From assembly GCA_016648135.1 (NCBI GenBank), contig JADDOH010024938.1:1-64000 (forward strand): DNA of 64,000 bases, given 5' to 3'. Each line of letters begins with the position of its first letter. Position 1 is the stretch's first letter. Position numbers and translations under genes: made by a program. Of the stretch, positions 32,665 through 43,789 are shown one piece after another. The notes under the pieces were generated by a model. The model was given only the letters and a program-made list of their open reading frames with translations, searched no databases and was not told where the DNA came from. The stretch comes from Agrypnia vestita (taxonomy: Eukaryota; Arthropoda; Insecta; Trichoptera; Phryganeidae).

Positions 32665-34639
32665 TTGTACCCGTGAAAGCCTTAGATTTAACATATATAT
32701 ATATAATGATATTTTCCTTGCGATGACGACACTATCAATTAGAACACAATTGAGTTTCTCTGTAAAAATTAATTTTTAGAAAGATTTATTTTGTCAATCT
32801 CACAAGATTTAGATAATGAAAGGTATCTAGCAACAAAACATTACCTGTAAAGAAAGAAACGCATTTAATGTTACTAATTGTTATGTCGATTACTTATTCC
32901 CAATTACGATAGCAATCACTTTTTATTATTGAAAGTAATCTTATTAAATTTCTCTTTTATCAATCATAGATTATTTAAACAATGGTTTCTACTACCCATA
33001 GATAATAAACACTATAGACATAGACATAGAGCCATAATGACGAGTGAAGATCGCCATTGTTTTAAATTAAAGAAAATTATATTTTTCTTTACATATATAT
33101 TATGATATTAGGTAATTGTTATGTTGCTACGTTGGTACCATCCTTAATTTTTAGTTTATGTGCGTAAATGTATTATTAAGTTGGTATTTATGACTTCTTC
33201 TTGCAACTGTTTCGTCTTTATTTGAAACGACTGCAAATTGCCTTTCTATGATTTAAAAGATTGTTTATAATTTTGCTATGGAAGGGTTAATAAAATAGAT
33301 ACGTAAATTAAAATTGTTGTGACCTTGCGTGTGTCATTTTACGCCTAACCATACCGTGAATTTCTTATTCGTTTTAGGAACAAAGAATTCCCTTTCTTCC
33401 TTATATATGTGAAAAATTCTATATGTAATTGACAGATGTGAAAGGGTTCGCTATCTATGAAATTTTAAACATGATATCCATGAATGCTAAAATAAAACAA
33501 TGCGATTACGAAGCCTTTATTATCTCAATCTATGGAAATTCTATTAAGGAACATTTTATAACCTGCAAATATCTCTTGGTGACACTATACTAGCACTTAT
33601 GACAAAATAATGATGGGATTCCGTTTCCTATTTACAGACATTGAATATTCCAGATACCCAAGGGATCACGTCACGTAGTAAACTTAAACATTTTACAATT
33701 TTTTAAATATGTTGAAGAAGACAGCACTCATTTCTGGATCTATTTTTTTACAATAATAAATAAAATATTAAATTATTAAAATAGTATTTTGTCTGATCCC
33801 TGTCAACCCAACTAGATCACTTCCTGTATCTAGGCGGAGAGAATTTTTCTTAATTAATTAATGTTAAATAAATATATCTATATCTCCGTAAATAAGTAGT
33901 AAAAACGTCAAAAAAAAGTAGAACAATATATTTTTTAAGTTATTGAATTATTTTTCACATTTCTTATCAAGTTCTCTCCGATAAAATGAAACTTTGATGA
34001 AATATGAAACTAATAATTGATTTATTAAATTCACAAATTTCAACTTAAATTTATTAAATATCAATAAAAATTAAAAATACTCAATCCAAGAAACAAAAAT
34101 ACAATTAAAGCAATTTTTATAGTTTGTAATATAAAACATAAATGGAAACAAAATTATTTAAAAAAACTGACAATAAAATACTATAACAAAATAAATAAAC
34201 TCAGTTCCTGAATCCTTCGAATCATTGCCGTACCTCACGTTTGGTTGAAATTGTGTCATGTTTGAATTTCACAATGTCCTTTATAAATCGACAAAAAAAT
34301 CTTTTAAAAGCTCATTGCTGAAGGACTAAAGGAATACAAATTAAAAACTCGACTGTCTAACAAAAACAAATTAATAAATATTTCTTAGCAAGACACGATC
34401 AAAGTGGTATAACGTTAAATTATAGATTATTTTCGGAACAATATATAATAATAGTGTTAAGGGATGGAATAATCAAAGAGAATAACACTAAAACGATGAT
34501 TTTACAGCACTATACACTCTAGACTAAAATAGGAAGGTACTAGAAGGCTCTATGATGATCCAAACGAATATGGAATCCACTGAGCTATTCTCATAAACTC
34601 TGGAAACATCGATAAAATTAAATAATTCATAAAGAGAGA
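32665..34639. other. Long AT-rich stretch, no gene seen
   Basis: No coding match, inverted repeat or tRNA-like box was found. A short TA run at 32692-32706 adjoins the element before it. Confidence 0.35.
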
Positions 34640-34988
34640 TTGACCGGCTACTGCGCACGGTGTGTGTCAAAGTTGACAACGGGCAATGTCGTCAAATTTG
34701 CTTTCTTTTTTCGCACCAATTTCGTTTCTATGATAATAACCACTAGTTACTAGTTCGAGTGTGATTCGTAACGATAGTAAATCAAGAAAGTACCTACCTA
34801 CGAACGAAAAGTTCTAGTGTGAACCTGGGCGATTTAGGTAGGATTCTAGAAATATTTAATGAGAATTTAAGAACGTTGCTGCAATTTAATTCTTGTACAA
34901 TGACCGTAATAATTAGTGAGTGTAATAAATAAATGTTTGAATAGTTTAAAGTGTTTCATTTGCCTCCCACAGCCAAGATCCCGTGACA
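34640..34988 (+). mobile_element. LTR 3' part (CAGCCAAGATCCCGTGACA end)
   Basis: AATAAATAAATG is followed by GTGTTTCATTTGCCTCCCAC and AGCCAAGATCCCGTGACA, the same end as at 19616. The left limit is not defined. No internal gag/pol follows; 200 bp later lies an inverted member. Confidence 0.5.
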
Positions 34989-35199
34989 ATAATATAACAA
35001 CAGAGATGGCGAGCTAATGTCACTAAGCGTCACGAATGTTTATTTTTGAAACCCTCGACAAGCTCAAATTAATAATTTTAGCTATAGAAAAGGAATGACC
35101 TAAATTGCTATCTAAGTGTCGAATAGGGCTGGAGATCTCATTGATCGAACAGGGATATTTGAGACTATTAGTTGTGGAAATCAAGTATCGATATCATAT

Positions 35200-35710
35200 T
35201 GTCACGTGTAGTGGCTGCGGGAGAAATTAATGAAACGCTGGAACTTAATAACGTTTTTATTAAATACTGATTAATTGATTGATCGATCGTACAAAGTCAC
35301 TTAACAGTATTTGACTTAACGCTATTATTAAACTTAAACTGTTTCGTAATTTTCGTAATCACTCGTCCAAAAAAATCATTAATTTCACTGGGCAACACTT
35401 TCGAGAAGTCTCCGCTTAAATATCGCACAAGAGTAACCACTTCATTTAATTATCTGTCGCTTAGTTCACACGCCTGATGGTAACACTGTTTTCGCTTCGC
35501 GATTCGCCGCTAGAGTCGCGTCGCAAGAAACTTTAGCATAAAAGTGGCCCGATTTTATACCCGACCGCGCTGGATTTTCGAACCCTCGAGAATTCTCCAG
35601 TATTTACTAGACTTTTCTAGTGTTTACTCGAAAGTTCTCGCGACTTCCTGGAAAGTTGCAGACGTCTCACTGTAGGTAATTCTAGATCCTTCGATAGTTT
35701 TGTGCCAACT
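35200..35710 (-). mobile_element. LTR of the same family, inverted
   Basis: TGTCACGTGTAGTGGCTGCG at 35200 is the inverse of the family end. The minus-strand AATAAA lies at about 35256-35261. The upstream (right) part is GC-richer with repeated TTCTAGA/GAATTCTC-like pieces (35580-35670) that resemble heat-shock-element half sites. The far end is not defined; a minus-strand TATA-like element (rc of TTTTATACCC) is near 35550. Confidence 0.5.
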
Positions 35711-36555
35711 TCAAACCGCTGTCACTGGACAGAAGTGCGTAAAATTCTTTTTAGCTTCGTTATAATATATTTTTTTTGTACGTATGTTTTTTGCGAGCTT
35801 GGCATTTATTTTGGCAAACTTGTGTAAAAAGGTTTGTCATCACATCACAGACAATTAAAATGACAGAATTTGCTTTACAGCCGAAACTGCGCGATGTGAA
35901 AAATAGAATGAACCGTGCAATAAATTACCTCCCTAATGCGAGCGCGCTCCGGTATCAACTCGGGCAAATGTTGAAATATTAAAATCCGTCACGTTGTACC
36001 GCGCAATAATTCTCATTTAAAAATGATATGTTCTCGCGTTATCAACCGTTTTATTTTTAAATAAACCCTTGCATACCTGTTGCGTAACATTGCAAAATTA
36101 TATAGTTTTATATGTCCTGAAGCGTTCTAAGCGCTTCAGTGTTACGAATCTACAGATAAAGCCCCATTTCGTTAATACTCCGCTTACCGTGATTGAAAAC
36201 ACGAAGAGTTTGAGAGTTTTAAGAATTTTAAATGAGAATATTATGTACATTAGACAAAAGGATACATTCTTATTGTAAAGTTGAAATTTTATCAGAACAT
36301 TTCAGAAGTTCTGTCAAATTTAAATCCCAATTTTATTAACCAATTAACTAGTGGCATATCTACCATTATGATGCATCGAACACCGAAAAGAGCCCGAATG
36401 TTAAAGGCAGGTCCCTTTCGCACATGCTTGCACCTTTTCATATATCACTGCATACAAGAAACGCTAGTGTCTTTCGATATAACACAACAAATATACTTAA
36501 ATATTGAAGAACCGAGTATATTAAATATAACATTTAAAAATAACTTACATGGCTA
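35711..36555. other. No gene recognised
   Basis: Frames of 68-96 codons in this stretch show no domain or repeat partner. Confidence 0.3.
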
Positions 36556-37157
36556 CTCTGATCCACTCTAGGAAAACATCGAAAATATAGTCACTGACGA
36601 ATATAATGTATGATCATTTTAAAAGTATAGAAAATAAATAAAAACATTATATTCTCAAAACCAAATTTATTAATCATTAACAAAGACATGCAGAAAAATC
36701 AAATCAATGAAAATATATTTTGGCTGCATCCGGGATTCGAACCCAGATCTCCCATCTTTCTGGGAAGGTGTGTTACCATTACACTACATCTGCCTTGTAC
36801 CTTTCCGTCAATATATCGACCGCATTAAAAAGTAGATTGCTTAAAATGGATAATGTTAATCAATTAATAAATGAGACTTACAGATAAGGTCGATATATTT
36901 AAGGCAAGGTACAAGGCTAACGTAGTGTAATGGTAATTACCTTCTTGGAAAGATAGGAGATCTGGGTTCGAGTGCCGGTAGCAGCCAACGTATTTTTTCA
37001 TTGATTATATTTTTCTGAATGTCTATCTAATTGATTAATAAATTTTGTTTTGAAAAAACAATGTTTTTATTTATTTTCAATGCTTTTAAAATGGTCATAT
37101 ACATTCGTCTAGTAGTCATAGTGACTATACTTTCGAAGCTTTCCCAGAGTGGATGTT
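36556..37157. mobile_element. About 600-bp palindrome with a tRNA-derived sequence in each arm
   Basis: The arms (36556-36822 and 36884-37157) are inverse copies. Each has a tRNA-like head: minus strand about 36800-36731 (TAGTGTAATGGTAACAC and GGTTCGAATCC) and plus strand about 36913-36985 (TAGTGTAATGGTAATTAC and GGTTCGAGTGCC). The bodies share TGATTAATAAATTT, TTTTTATTTATTTTC and AGAGTGGAT. The family matches the SINE at 23325. The heads lack a proper anticodon loop. Confidence 0.75.
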
Positions 37158-37254
37158 AGTTAGTTTTGTCCTTAGGTTTCCACGGCCGTTCAGAATCTTC
37201 TGTGTGTAGTTTTCTGGGATATTCTGCCGTGTATATGTGACCTCTCTGGCCAAC

Positions 37255-37285
37255 GTTTCGATCCCATTGCAGGGTCCATCATCAG
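37255..37285 (-). ncRNA. Hammerhead-like motif in PLE terminal repeat
   Basis: Minus strand: CTGATGA, T, GGACCC paired imperfectly with GGGATC, then GAAAC. Same position as in the 15932 copy. Confidence 0.5.
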
Positions 37286-37561
37286 GGCTGATATGATGAG
37301 TGTGGTTGAAGTGTAGGATAAGTATTGCCTTGCAATACCGTACCGATGTCAGGGTGTCTCCAAGTTTGTGTTATGTTAAGTACTGGATTGCAGTACCGTG
37401 TCGAAAGCAGGGTGTGTGTGTCTTGATGTAGTGTGTTGTGTACCTACTGACGGATGTCGGACTGTGCGGATCATCGATTTTATCGGATACCACGAGGTTT
37501 TTAACTTAAGACCGTCATCCCTATTAATGTTTACCGGGTGCTTGTATATTTCAATTGCTTC

Positions 37562-37790
37562 AAAGAAACGGCTCTAGACACAGCAAATTTGATCCCCAAG
37601 GTTTGGTGGAGGTACGTTGATGACGTGTTTGCAATCTGGCCGCACGGGAAAGAAAAACTACAGGACTTTCTCGAACACCGCAACACGCTGCACAAGAAAT
37701 TAAAATTCACCATGCAGATAGAAAAAGAAAATAAACTACTATTTCTGGATGTAGAAGTAAAAAGGTACACAGATGGTAGTCTCTTAATTT
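37562..37790 (+). pseudogene. Penelope-like reverse transcriptase fragment
   Basis: Reads ALDTANLIPKVWWRYVDDVF, then AIWPHGKEKLQDFLEHRN, then KLLFLDVEVKRYTDGSL. WWRYVDDVF is the catalytic motif C (Y-V-D-D) of a reverse transcriptase. The later FLDV and the H-x-x-L-x-F-T spacing are typical for Penelope-like enzymes. Only about 75 residues remain of a domain that is normally several hundred residues long. It is fused at its 5' side to endonuclease sequence on the opposite strand, so no functional protein can be made. The plus-strand frame runs on to 37846 without homology. Confidence 0.75.
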
Positions 37791-37799
37791 TAATATATT

Positions 37800-38931
37800 T
37801 GTTGAGTTATATTGAAAGAGAAACTAGCATTACTTGTATGCAGTGATAAATGAGAAATTAAATGCATGTGTAAGATATAAGAGCACATTAAGATATAAAA
37901 GTTAGAATATTTAATTTCTTCAATACTTATCTGTTTGCCACCCAAGAAAATTTTACGCCACGATCTCTAATCAAACTGATGACTAATACTTGTTATCCTG
38001 GAAACAAATTTGTTATCAAAAAAACAAAAAAAAACGTTCTAGAACGTGCGAAAGGCGATGACCGAAAATAAAGGGGTAGATAGAATGCTATTCCGCGGTG
38101 GTTTTTAACGATTCTCCATCATCGGATTGGGCGGACCTCCACTGCGTCCACAGACTTTCATTCTTCCTTGTGTCATAATATTTGTATACTTTCACATAAT
38201 CCCGAAACCTCTCTGTGGTGGGGAATAAATATCTACAAGCAAACAATCTTTCATTCCACGAACCATTATAGCCAACAACTCGTTGTTGGGTTCGTGGAAA
38301 AGTATTTTAAAAATTCGAAGTGGAGCAGTACATGTATATTGATCTTAAATCGAGAGTGTATTTTACATAGTTGGCTGGCGTGCACGCGTGTATTTTATTC
38401 TAGCGTGTTTCGGAAGACGTTTAGCAAGTGGTGGTAGTATTTATGCGAGTACCTATCGACATCTTCTTAGATAACTTTATACTTTCGTAAAAGTTTTTTA
38501 TTTTTTTAAATTTATTTATGGGAAACTAACAGTACACATAAATAGATTGTACATAATTATTGAAGAGTATATAGATTACCTTACGAGTTTCCACAGAATT
38601 AACATGTTGTGTATTAACATATAGCAACAGTAACTTGAGTAATACAAAAAAAAACAAAAAATGTGAAAGTTTTAAGTTACGGACAAACTGTGAGAGTCAA
38701 AGAATTAGAGGTAAAAGGGGAATAAGGAATGGATAGAAAAGGACAGATCAACTTAGTAAAAAGGAGAAGAGGTAAGAATAAAAAGAAGTGCAAAAGATAT
38801 TGTATAGCATAAAGATATCTGATCAATACATCTGCATATAGATAGATTATATATATATATATATCTAAGCCGAGCCTGCCGTAACCCTTATGTCATAAAT
38901 TGTTACATCGAGGCTTTCAACGGACATATGT
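37800..38931. other. No gene recognised
   Basis: TTTATTTATGGGAAACTAAC at about 38510 could be the tail of a LINE on the minus strand, but no coding part is recognisable. A TA run lies at 38849-38865. Confidence 0.3.
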
Positions 38932-39312
38932 TGTTATTCTAAAACTACTTTTGGGGGTAACCCGCGTCAAATTCCTGGTTCAATGCCAGTCGTCTGACGA
39001 CGTTTTTGTTTTCGTTTTATAATGACGATAATAAAGTAAATATACGGATTACTAGAAGCCGAGCAAAACTCATTAACGGCGTCGCTGGAGAAACCCACTC
39101 CTCCACAAACACCTGACGCAGAATTTTTCAAACTTTCACTTGACGGTGAGCTCCGGACCCAAACGGTTGTACGCTTTTTGGAGAAGCAGCTCATCGACAA
39201 GGCGCCCTGAAGATGAACAGTGAGATCTGTTCGAAACGTCGGCAGACGACTGGTCCTGACGACCAGAATTTGACGCGGGTACCCCCATAGTAGTTAGAAC
39301 TAACATATATAT
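38932..39312 (+). mobile_element. Unclassified element, copy 2
   Basis: The left end ACTACTTTTGGGGGTAACCC (about 38943) and right end GGGTACCCCCATAGTAGT (about 39278) are inverse repeats of about 40 bp including CGCGTCAAATTC. The middle is at least 95% identical to 32190-32470 (inverse). This copy lacks about 180 bp found on one side of copy 1. Flanked on the right by a TA repeat. Confidence 0.68.
39040..39210 (+). CDS. Conserved short frame of unknown function, copy 2
   Basis: 56 open codons from after a TAA to a TGA at 39208-39210; reads GLLEAEQNSLTASLEKPTPP and ends VVRFLEKQLIDKAP. The stop is the TGA of CTGAAGA, the first conserved block of the hammerhead-like motif (39207-39237), and GAAACGTC follows. 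No initiator Met and no known domain. Confidence 0.35.
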   Translation: MYGLLEAEQNSLTASLEKPTPPQTPDAEFFKLSLDGELRTQTVVRFLEKQLIDKAP

Positions 39313-39335
39313 ATATATATGTATATATATATATG
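39304..39335. repeat. (TA)n microsatellite
   Basis: An almost pure TA run directly after the element end. Confidence 0.85.
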
Positions 39336-39339
39336 AGGT

Positions 39340-40597
39340 CTGGAGAAAAGAAAAAATGTTAATTTAAGAAAGATACAAGATAAAAATTACATTTACGAAG
39401 TCTGTTTAAAAGAAAGAAGATGGATTAAAGAAGAGGAAAAAAAAAGGTTTATGAGATATTTATCCAATAGTTTTAAATTTTTTGGTTTTATTGAAAATAT
39501 ATAATTCTATTGAAAAAAAAAGATATTTTATTTAACCACCCTGTGTAGGAGTAAACCGCCCCTAAGACGTCACCTGCCACATAAATAATCACGAGCACCA
39601 AACGCCACAAGGACAATAAAAGTCGCCAAGCCTCTCAAACGGCAATCCCTCGAGGGGAGGATCCCGCGATCATTCCTTAGTTTCGCAGGGATATTAAAAT
39701 GAATTATTATTATGGTTCTGTAAAATTAATAGCGATAATGCTTAATTACCCTCATTTATCTCAATTTCCGCGTTATCTCGCGCCGAATGAAAAATTGGTC
39801 AAGTAATTAAATTTCTAATAGCTAATATTTTGCCATTTATCAAATAATTCGGCTCAACCTTGAGTGGGTATTATTCCCCCGAGTATAAATGTATGTATTC
39901 AAATAAAAAATTCAGATAACATTTTAATTAATGTGTTTTTTGAATTAAAAATACACGTTTCTGTAATCTCTGCCGGAATTTTTTATGTCAATAATATAAT
40001 ACTGTGTGATAAATGTGAACAAGATGCCGTCCCTTTTTTTCTGTAGATATCTTCATTTAATTATTTTTTAAAAGGGATATATTTAATTTCTTCAATTTCA
40101 TCCAAGATATTTTTTTTTATTATTCTAGAGTGTTTCTTTATTAATTTGTTACATAGACATTTTGCAATACAGCTCTTCTGTTCAAGATGCAGAGATAGCT
40201 CATGGACAAAGGATGTTCTTGTTTGTTGGAACGTGACAAAAAATAACCCAGATAAAGCTCAAAGCTTCCTTGGGTCAAATAAATTATCAAAGTAGTGGGT
40301 ATGACAAAAAAAGCAAGAATTAGCAAAATTACCGTCGTAAGTGACAGTCAACAGAGTAAGATTCTCCCGAGACGAGAGCGTAGCAAGGCCATCGATCGAT
40401 TATGATGAGATGCTGTATGATATTTTTCGGGTTTCAGCCCCTATGTATACCCTCTCTGATTAATTATGAGCATGTATAATCCAAAACAATAAAATTATAT
40501 ATAAAAACTAAAATAAATCTTAAAATTATTTAAAATTTCTGCAAGGTTTTTATTTTATTTTATTTGACACATATTACTTACTTATTGACATATCTGT
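39340..40597. other. No gene recognised
   Basis: 39540-39700 is GC-richer (GTAAACCGCCCCTAAGACGT, CCCTCGAGGGGAGGATCCCG) and single-copy here. The remainder is AT-rich background. Confidence 0.3.
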
Positions 40598-40830
40598 GAA
40601 TTCTCGCCTCATCCACATTCATACATCTTTGCATACAAGCTCGACAATTGTTATGACTCATAACAGGACCATCCTCCAGTATCCTATTAATCTGATCATG
40701 TCTTCCGGAGTCGTCCTCTCTTTCTGGTGCTTTCAACACTTGCGTCATATATTTTTCTTACCATTCTTTGCTTGTTTATTCGCTCAACATACCAACCATC
40801 AACCCTTTTTTCATTCTATCGAGTATGCTA
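40598..40830 (-). pseudogene. Degraded RTE-like 3' fragment
   Basis: The minus strand reads about GPVMSHNNCRACMQRCMNVDEARI, recognisable as the NNRRACM...MNVDEAR tail of the RTE family. The remainder upstream is weak (GKKNI...). There is no GTTA tail. It lies directly next to the mariner relic. Confidence 0.6.
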
Positions 40831-40862
40831 AGATTAGCTTTACATTCTTTATATTACATATA

Positions 40863-40969
40863 TTAGGTCCTTACATATGAAATTGGCGTTTTGCCGTACT
40901 GGCAAATTCGATCTCAAATATCTTCTCTTTGGTTAGGAATTCCAAATCCAAATTTATTCAGCTATTTAC
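40863..40969 (+). mobile_element. Mariner relic, left end only
   Basis: 107 bp starting TTAGGTCCTTACATATGAAA after a TA, nearly identical to 25623-25729; the right TIR and transposase are absent. The identity is high, so loss of the rest was probably a deletion after insertion. Confidence 0.92.
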
Positions 40970-41666
40970 ATGCGTAATTAAACAAGGTTCCATAATGAGT
41001 AATAAAACAAGGTTCCTGAAAAAGTATTAAGCTGAATATCGACCTACATATGTAGGTATATGCCTAATCTATTAACGTACGTAGGTATGTTAATGTTATA
41101 TGCCTAATCTATTAACCTGGCCGTTCGACCCGAGCATGCAGTATTATCATAACGTCACAACACAACACAACACTGTTTAACATACCTACCTTAATTATTT
41201 TGTCGATTAGACATATTTTTGCAAAACGGTATTGGGTCACGTATACACAAACTTATTGATTCAGCGCGAATGATGTCACAACAGTAAAGGAGGCATTGAT
41301 CAGTGAGTGATAATGATGAAATATCATCATATCTAATATTTCACACTAACAACAAGTAATCAACTTTCTCAGATTGGCTCTGTGGCGAATTGACAAAACT
41401 TAAAAATAACAGGTTTTTCTATTGAATCTGTGTATCACTTGTATCTTATATGTATACCTTCTGTAATTGGCTGCGCGCCGCACATATATAATGGTGTTAC
41501 CCAAATCTTCAATACTCGTTAAAGGTTGAAATGTTTTGTTTGTTGTATTTGAATACATCAATATTTTTATCATTTTTTATGTTATCAGGGCATGTTTACT
41601 TTGATTTTTTATTTCTTCGTCACTATACAATATTTTGCATTTCAATATTTTTACATTGAAATTATA
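40970..41666. other. No gene recognised
   Basis: TATGCCTAATCTATTAAC is repeated at about 41059 and 41100. No other structure was found. Confidence 0.35.
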
Positions 41667-41885
41667 ACAAAAGGGCTTTTCGTGGTGAAGTATTTCACAA
41701 CTAAAGTCGACGAAAAAATGGTCGAGCGATGCATTTTTTATGAACGCTGCCTTAAAGTTAAGATATACTTAAATATTTTTGATGTTTATAGCGTTAACTT
41801 TGTGGTTGGACATAATTACAAATTTTAATAAGGTTAATACACAAATTACTAAAAATCTACGCGTGCCGTAGTCGCGGGCACTATT
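41667..41885 (+). repeat. ACTAGCTG-type repeat, truncated
   Basis: ACTAAAGTCGACGAAAAAAT, GGTCGAGCGATGCATTTTTT and AGGTTAATACACAAATTACT, then CTAAAAATCTACGCGTGCCG align with the 3' half of the 59186-59893 copy. The terminal CAGCTAGT is lost. Confidence 0.6.
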
Positions 41886-42757
41886 TATTTATTAAACCGT
41901 TAAAAAGTTGATCACTTTTGGGTGGTTGTGTGATATTTTAAAAGAAAAATTTATGAAATAAAGAAAATAAACTGAAATAAAGAGAATAATCTTATTATTC
42001 TTCCAAATCACCATCTCATCAGCGTTTTGTTCCCAAGTCTTTCTCCCCCGATATTTCCTGAGTGAAGGCAGCGCCTACCTGGGGGTCCATTTACATGAAC
42101 CATCCCCCATGGACCCCTTCGCTCCCCCATCGATCCCGGCCTCCTCCCCTCTCTCACTGCCTTCCGTTCACAGGACGTGACCTAGCCACTGGATTCTTCC
42201 AGAGCCTACGCTTTGTTTCCAAGTACCTGTTTCTTACTCATCTTCTCTCAATAATATTAAAACAACCCATAAAACTGAACATTTTTGGAATTAAAACTAA
42301 TAAATAAATATTTTATTAAAAGAAATGCCATCATTGTGATTGGACGATTTTAATATTTAAATTAAGAAAGATTTCGGGTGATGGGTAAAAAAATATTATA
42401 TAAAGAAAGATAATTTTTTTTTATATATTTTTATAACAGCCACAGTAAATGCATTTGTCGATGCGAAGAAATAATTACACTTTAAAAATAACAGTACACG
42501 CTTTTGATTTTATTGACATGCGCATATACTACGCTCTTAGAACTGCGGCTATTAATAACTTTTTTCATTTCCCGTTAATTTTTTACGTAAAGCTTTATTT
42601 TCTACCTTTTAATCTTTATCACATTCAATCTCTTAATTAATTGTAACCTCAAAACTCAGACGTTACTTTTAAAACTATACAGACAGATGTCACTAGCATA
42701 TACAATCTTCGATACAATAATGCATGAGCATTTTAAATATTTTTTTGAATAAATATA
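41886..42757. other. No gene recognised
   Basis: 42040-42200 is C-rich (CCCCCATGGACCCCTTCGCT) with an 81-codon frame of no known domain. The rest is AT-rich background. Confidence 0.3.
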
Positions 42758-43650
42758 CTAACTAACTAACCATCACGCCGTTTCCCCGACGGCTAGAAAC
42801 AGAGGATAGAATTCCCTATTCTTCAATCTTGGCAAACCGCTTTTGCTTCGGTTACATTCATACATCTTCTCGTGCAAGCTCTACGGTTATTGATGCTTTT
42901 AACAGGGCCATTTGATCATGCCAGGTCTTTCGCGGACGCCCTTTATTCCTGTTGCCTTCAACACTCGCCCCATATATTATTTTCATAACCATCCTTTCCT
43001 CGCTCATACGTTCTACCTGACCAAACCATCTCAGCACTTCTTTCTTTATTCTGTTTACCACACTACAGCCAGCACTACATTCCTCTCTCTATCGACCAAA
43101 GATTTTCCACATAAGCGCCGTGTGACTGCATTCCCCCGCATTCAGTCTACTTTCATTCCTTTGTGAAAATTTCAGGATTCACTTCCATACATCAGAGTTG
43201 GCACTGAAATGCCATTATGTACCGCTAGTCTTGCTTCTTTTGACAGGTTCTTATTGGCCGTAATGGCATTCAGAGCATCATTTTCTTTCTTACCCGCAGT
43301 CACCTTCTTTTTGATATCGTTCTCAGCCTTGCCGTCTCTACTAAGCATACTTTCCAAGTACACAAACTCATTCACTTGTTCTAACATTCATCATAAGTTC
43401 ACTCTGCATGCATAAATCGGACATCCTGGACACCAGACACTGAAGATAAGCTTCACTGTTAGTCCCTAATACTGCATACTGGGTATAGTAAATAGGCAGG
43501 ATATGGTAGCCCATTCACTTTCGCTCCTACTTCTAGTTCCTTTAGTCCTTTCATACAATTGTCCATATACAGAATAAAAAGCCGTGGTGACATTACGCAT
43601 TTTTTAAATCTTGACTGTGTTGATAACTATTACTACTTTTATTATGTTTT
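42758..43650 (-). pseudogene. RTE-like retrotransposon, longest copy, with (GTTA)n tail
   Basis: From right to left on the minus strand: KKCVMSPRLFILYMDNCMKG (the motif after the reverse transcriptase palm, 43600-43510), a degraded YLLYPV where Y-A-D-D is expected, then EFVYLESMLSRDGKAENDIK, VPTLMYGSES, NESRLNA, VLRWFGQVERMSEERMVMKI, GNRNKGRPRKTWHDQ. The frame is broken several times and the catalytic aspartates are gone. The copy ends in GGTTAGTTAGTTAG (42758-42773 inverted). It shows the parent coded a reverse transcriptase of the RTE-like insect type, whose endonuclease half is missing here. Confidence 0.85.
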
Positions 43651-43789
43651 CTTGTTCACCATGAGTACTGTACGCGTCGATCGCTGTGCAAGACATGTCA
43701 GTTCGTACATGAACACATTGTATTAGTACATTGAATAAATGTATGTTGCTGGAGCAAGCCGAAGACACATATAATTGAAATATCGGGTT

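Larger units (their letters stand above)
37171..37790. mobile_element. Penelope-like element with inverted 5' part
   Basis: 37171-37290 matches the 3' terminal repeat of the PLE at 15932 (TTTCCACGGCCGTTCAGAAT; CATTGCAGGGTCCATCATCA). 37500-37560 matches the end of its endonuclease frame, minus strand. At about 37561 the sequence jumps to a plus-strand reverse transcriptase fragment. The two coding parts are thus head-to-head. Confidence 0.7.

Noticed and set aside
36731..36985. Two tRNA genes
   Set aside because: A and B boxes are good, but the anticodon loops lack T33 and acceptor stems mismatch, and the bodies belong to a repeat. Called SINE heads.
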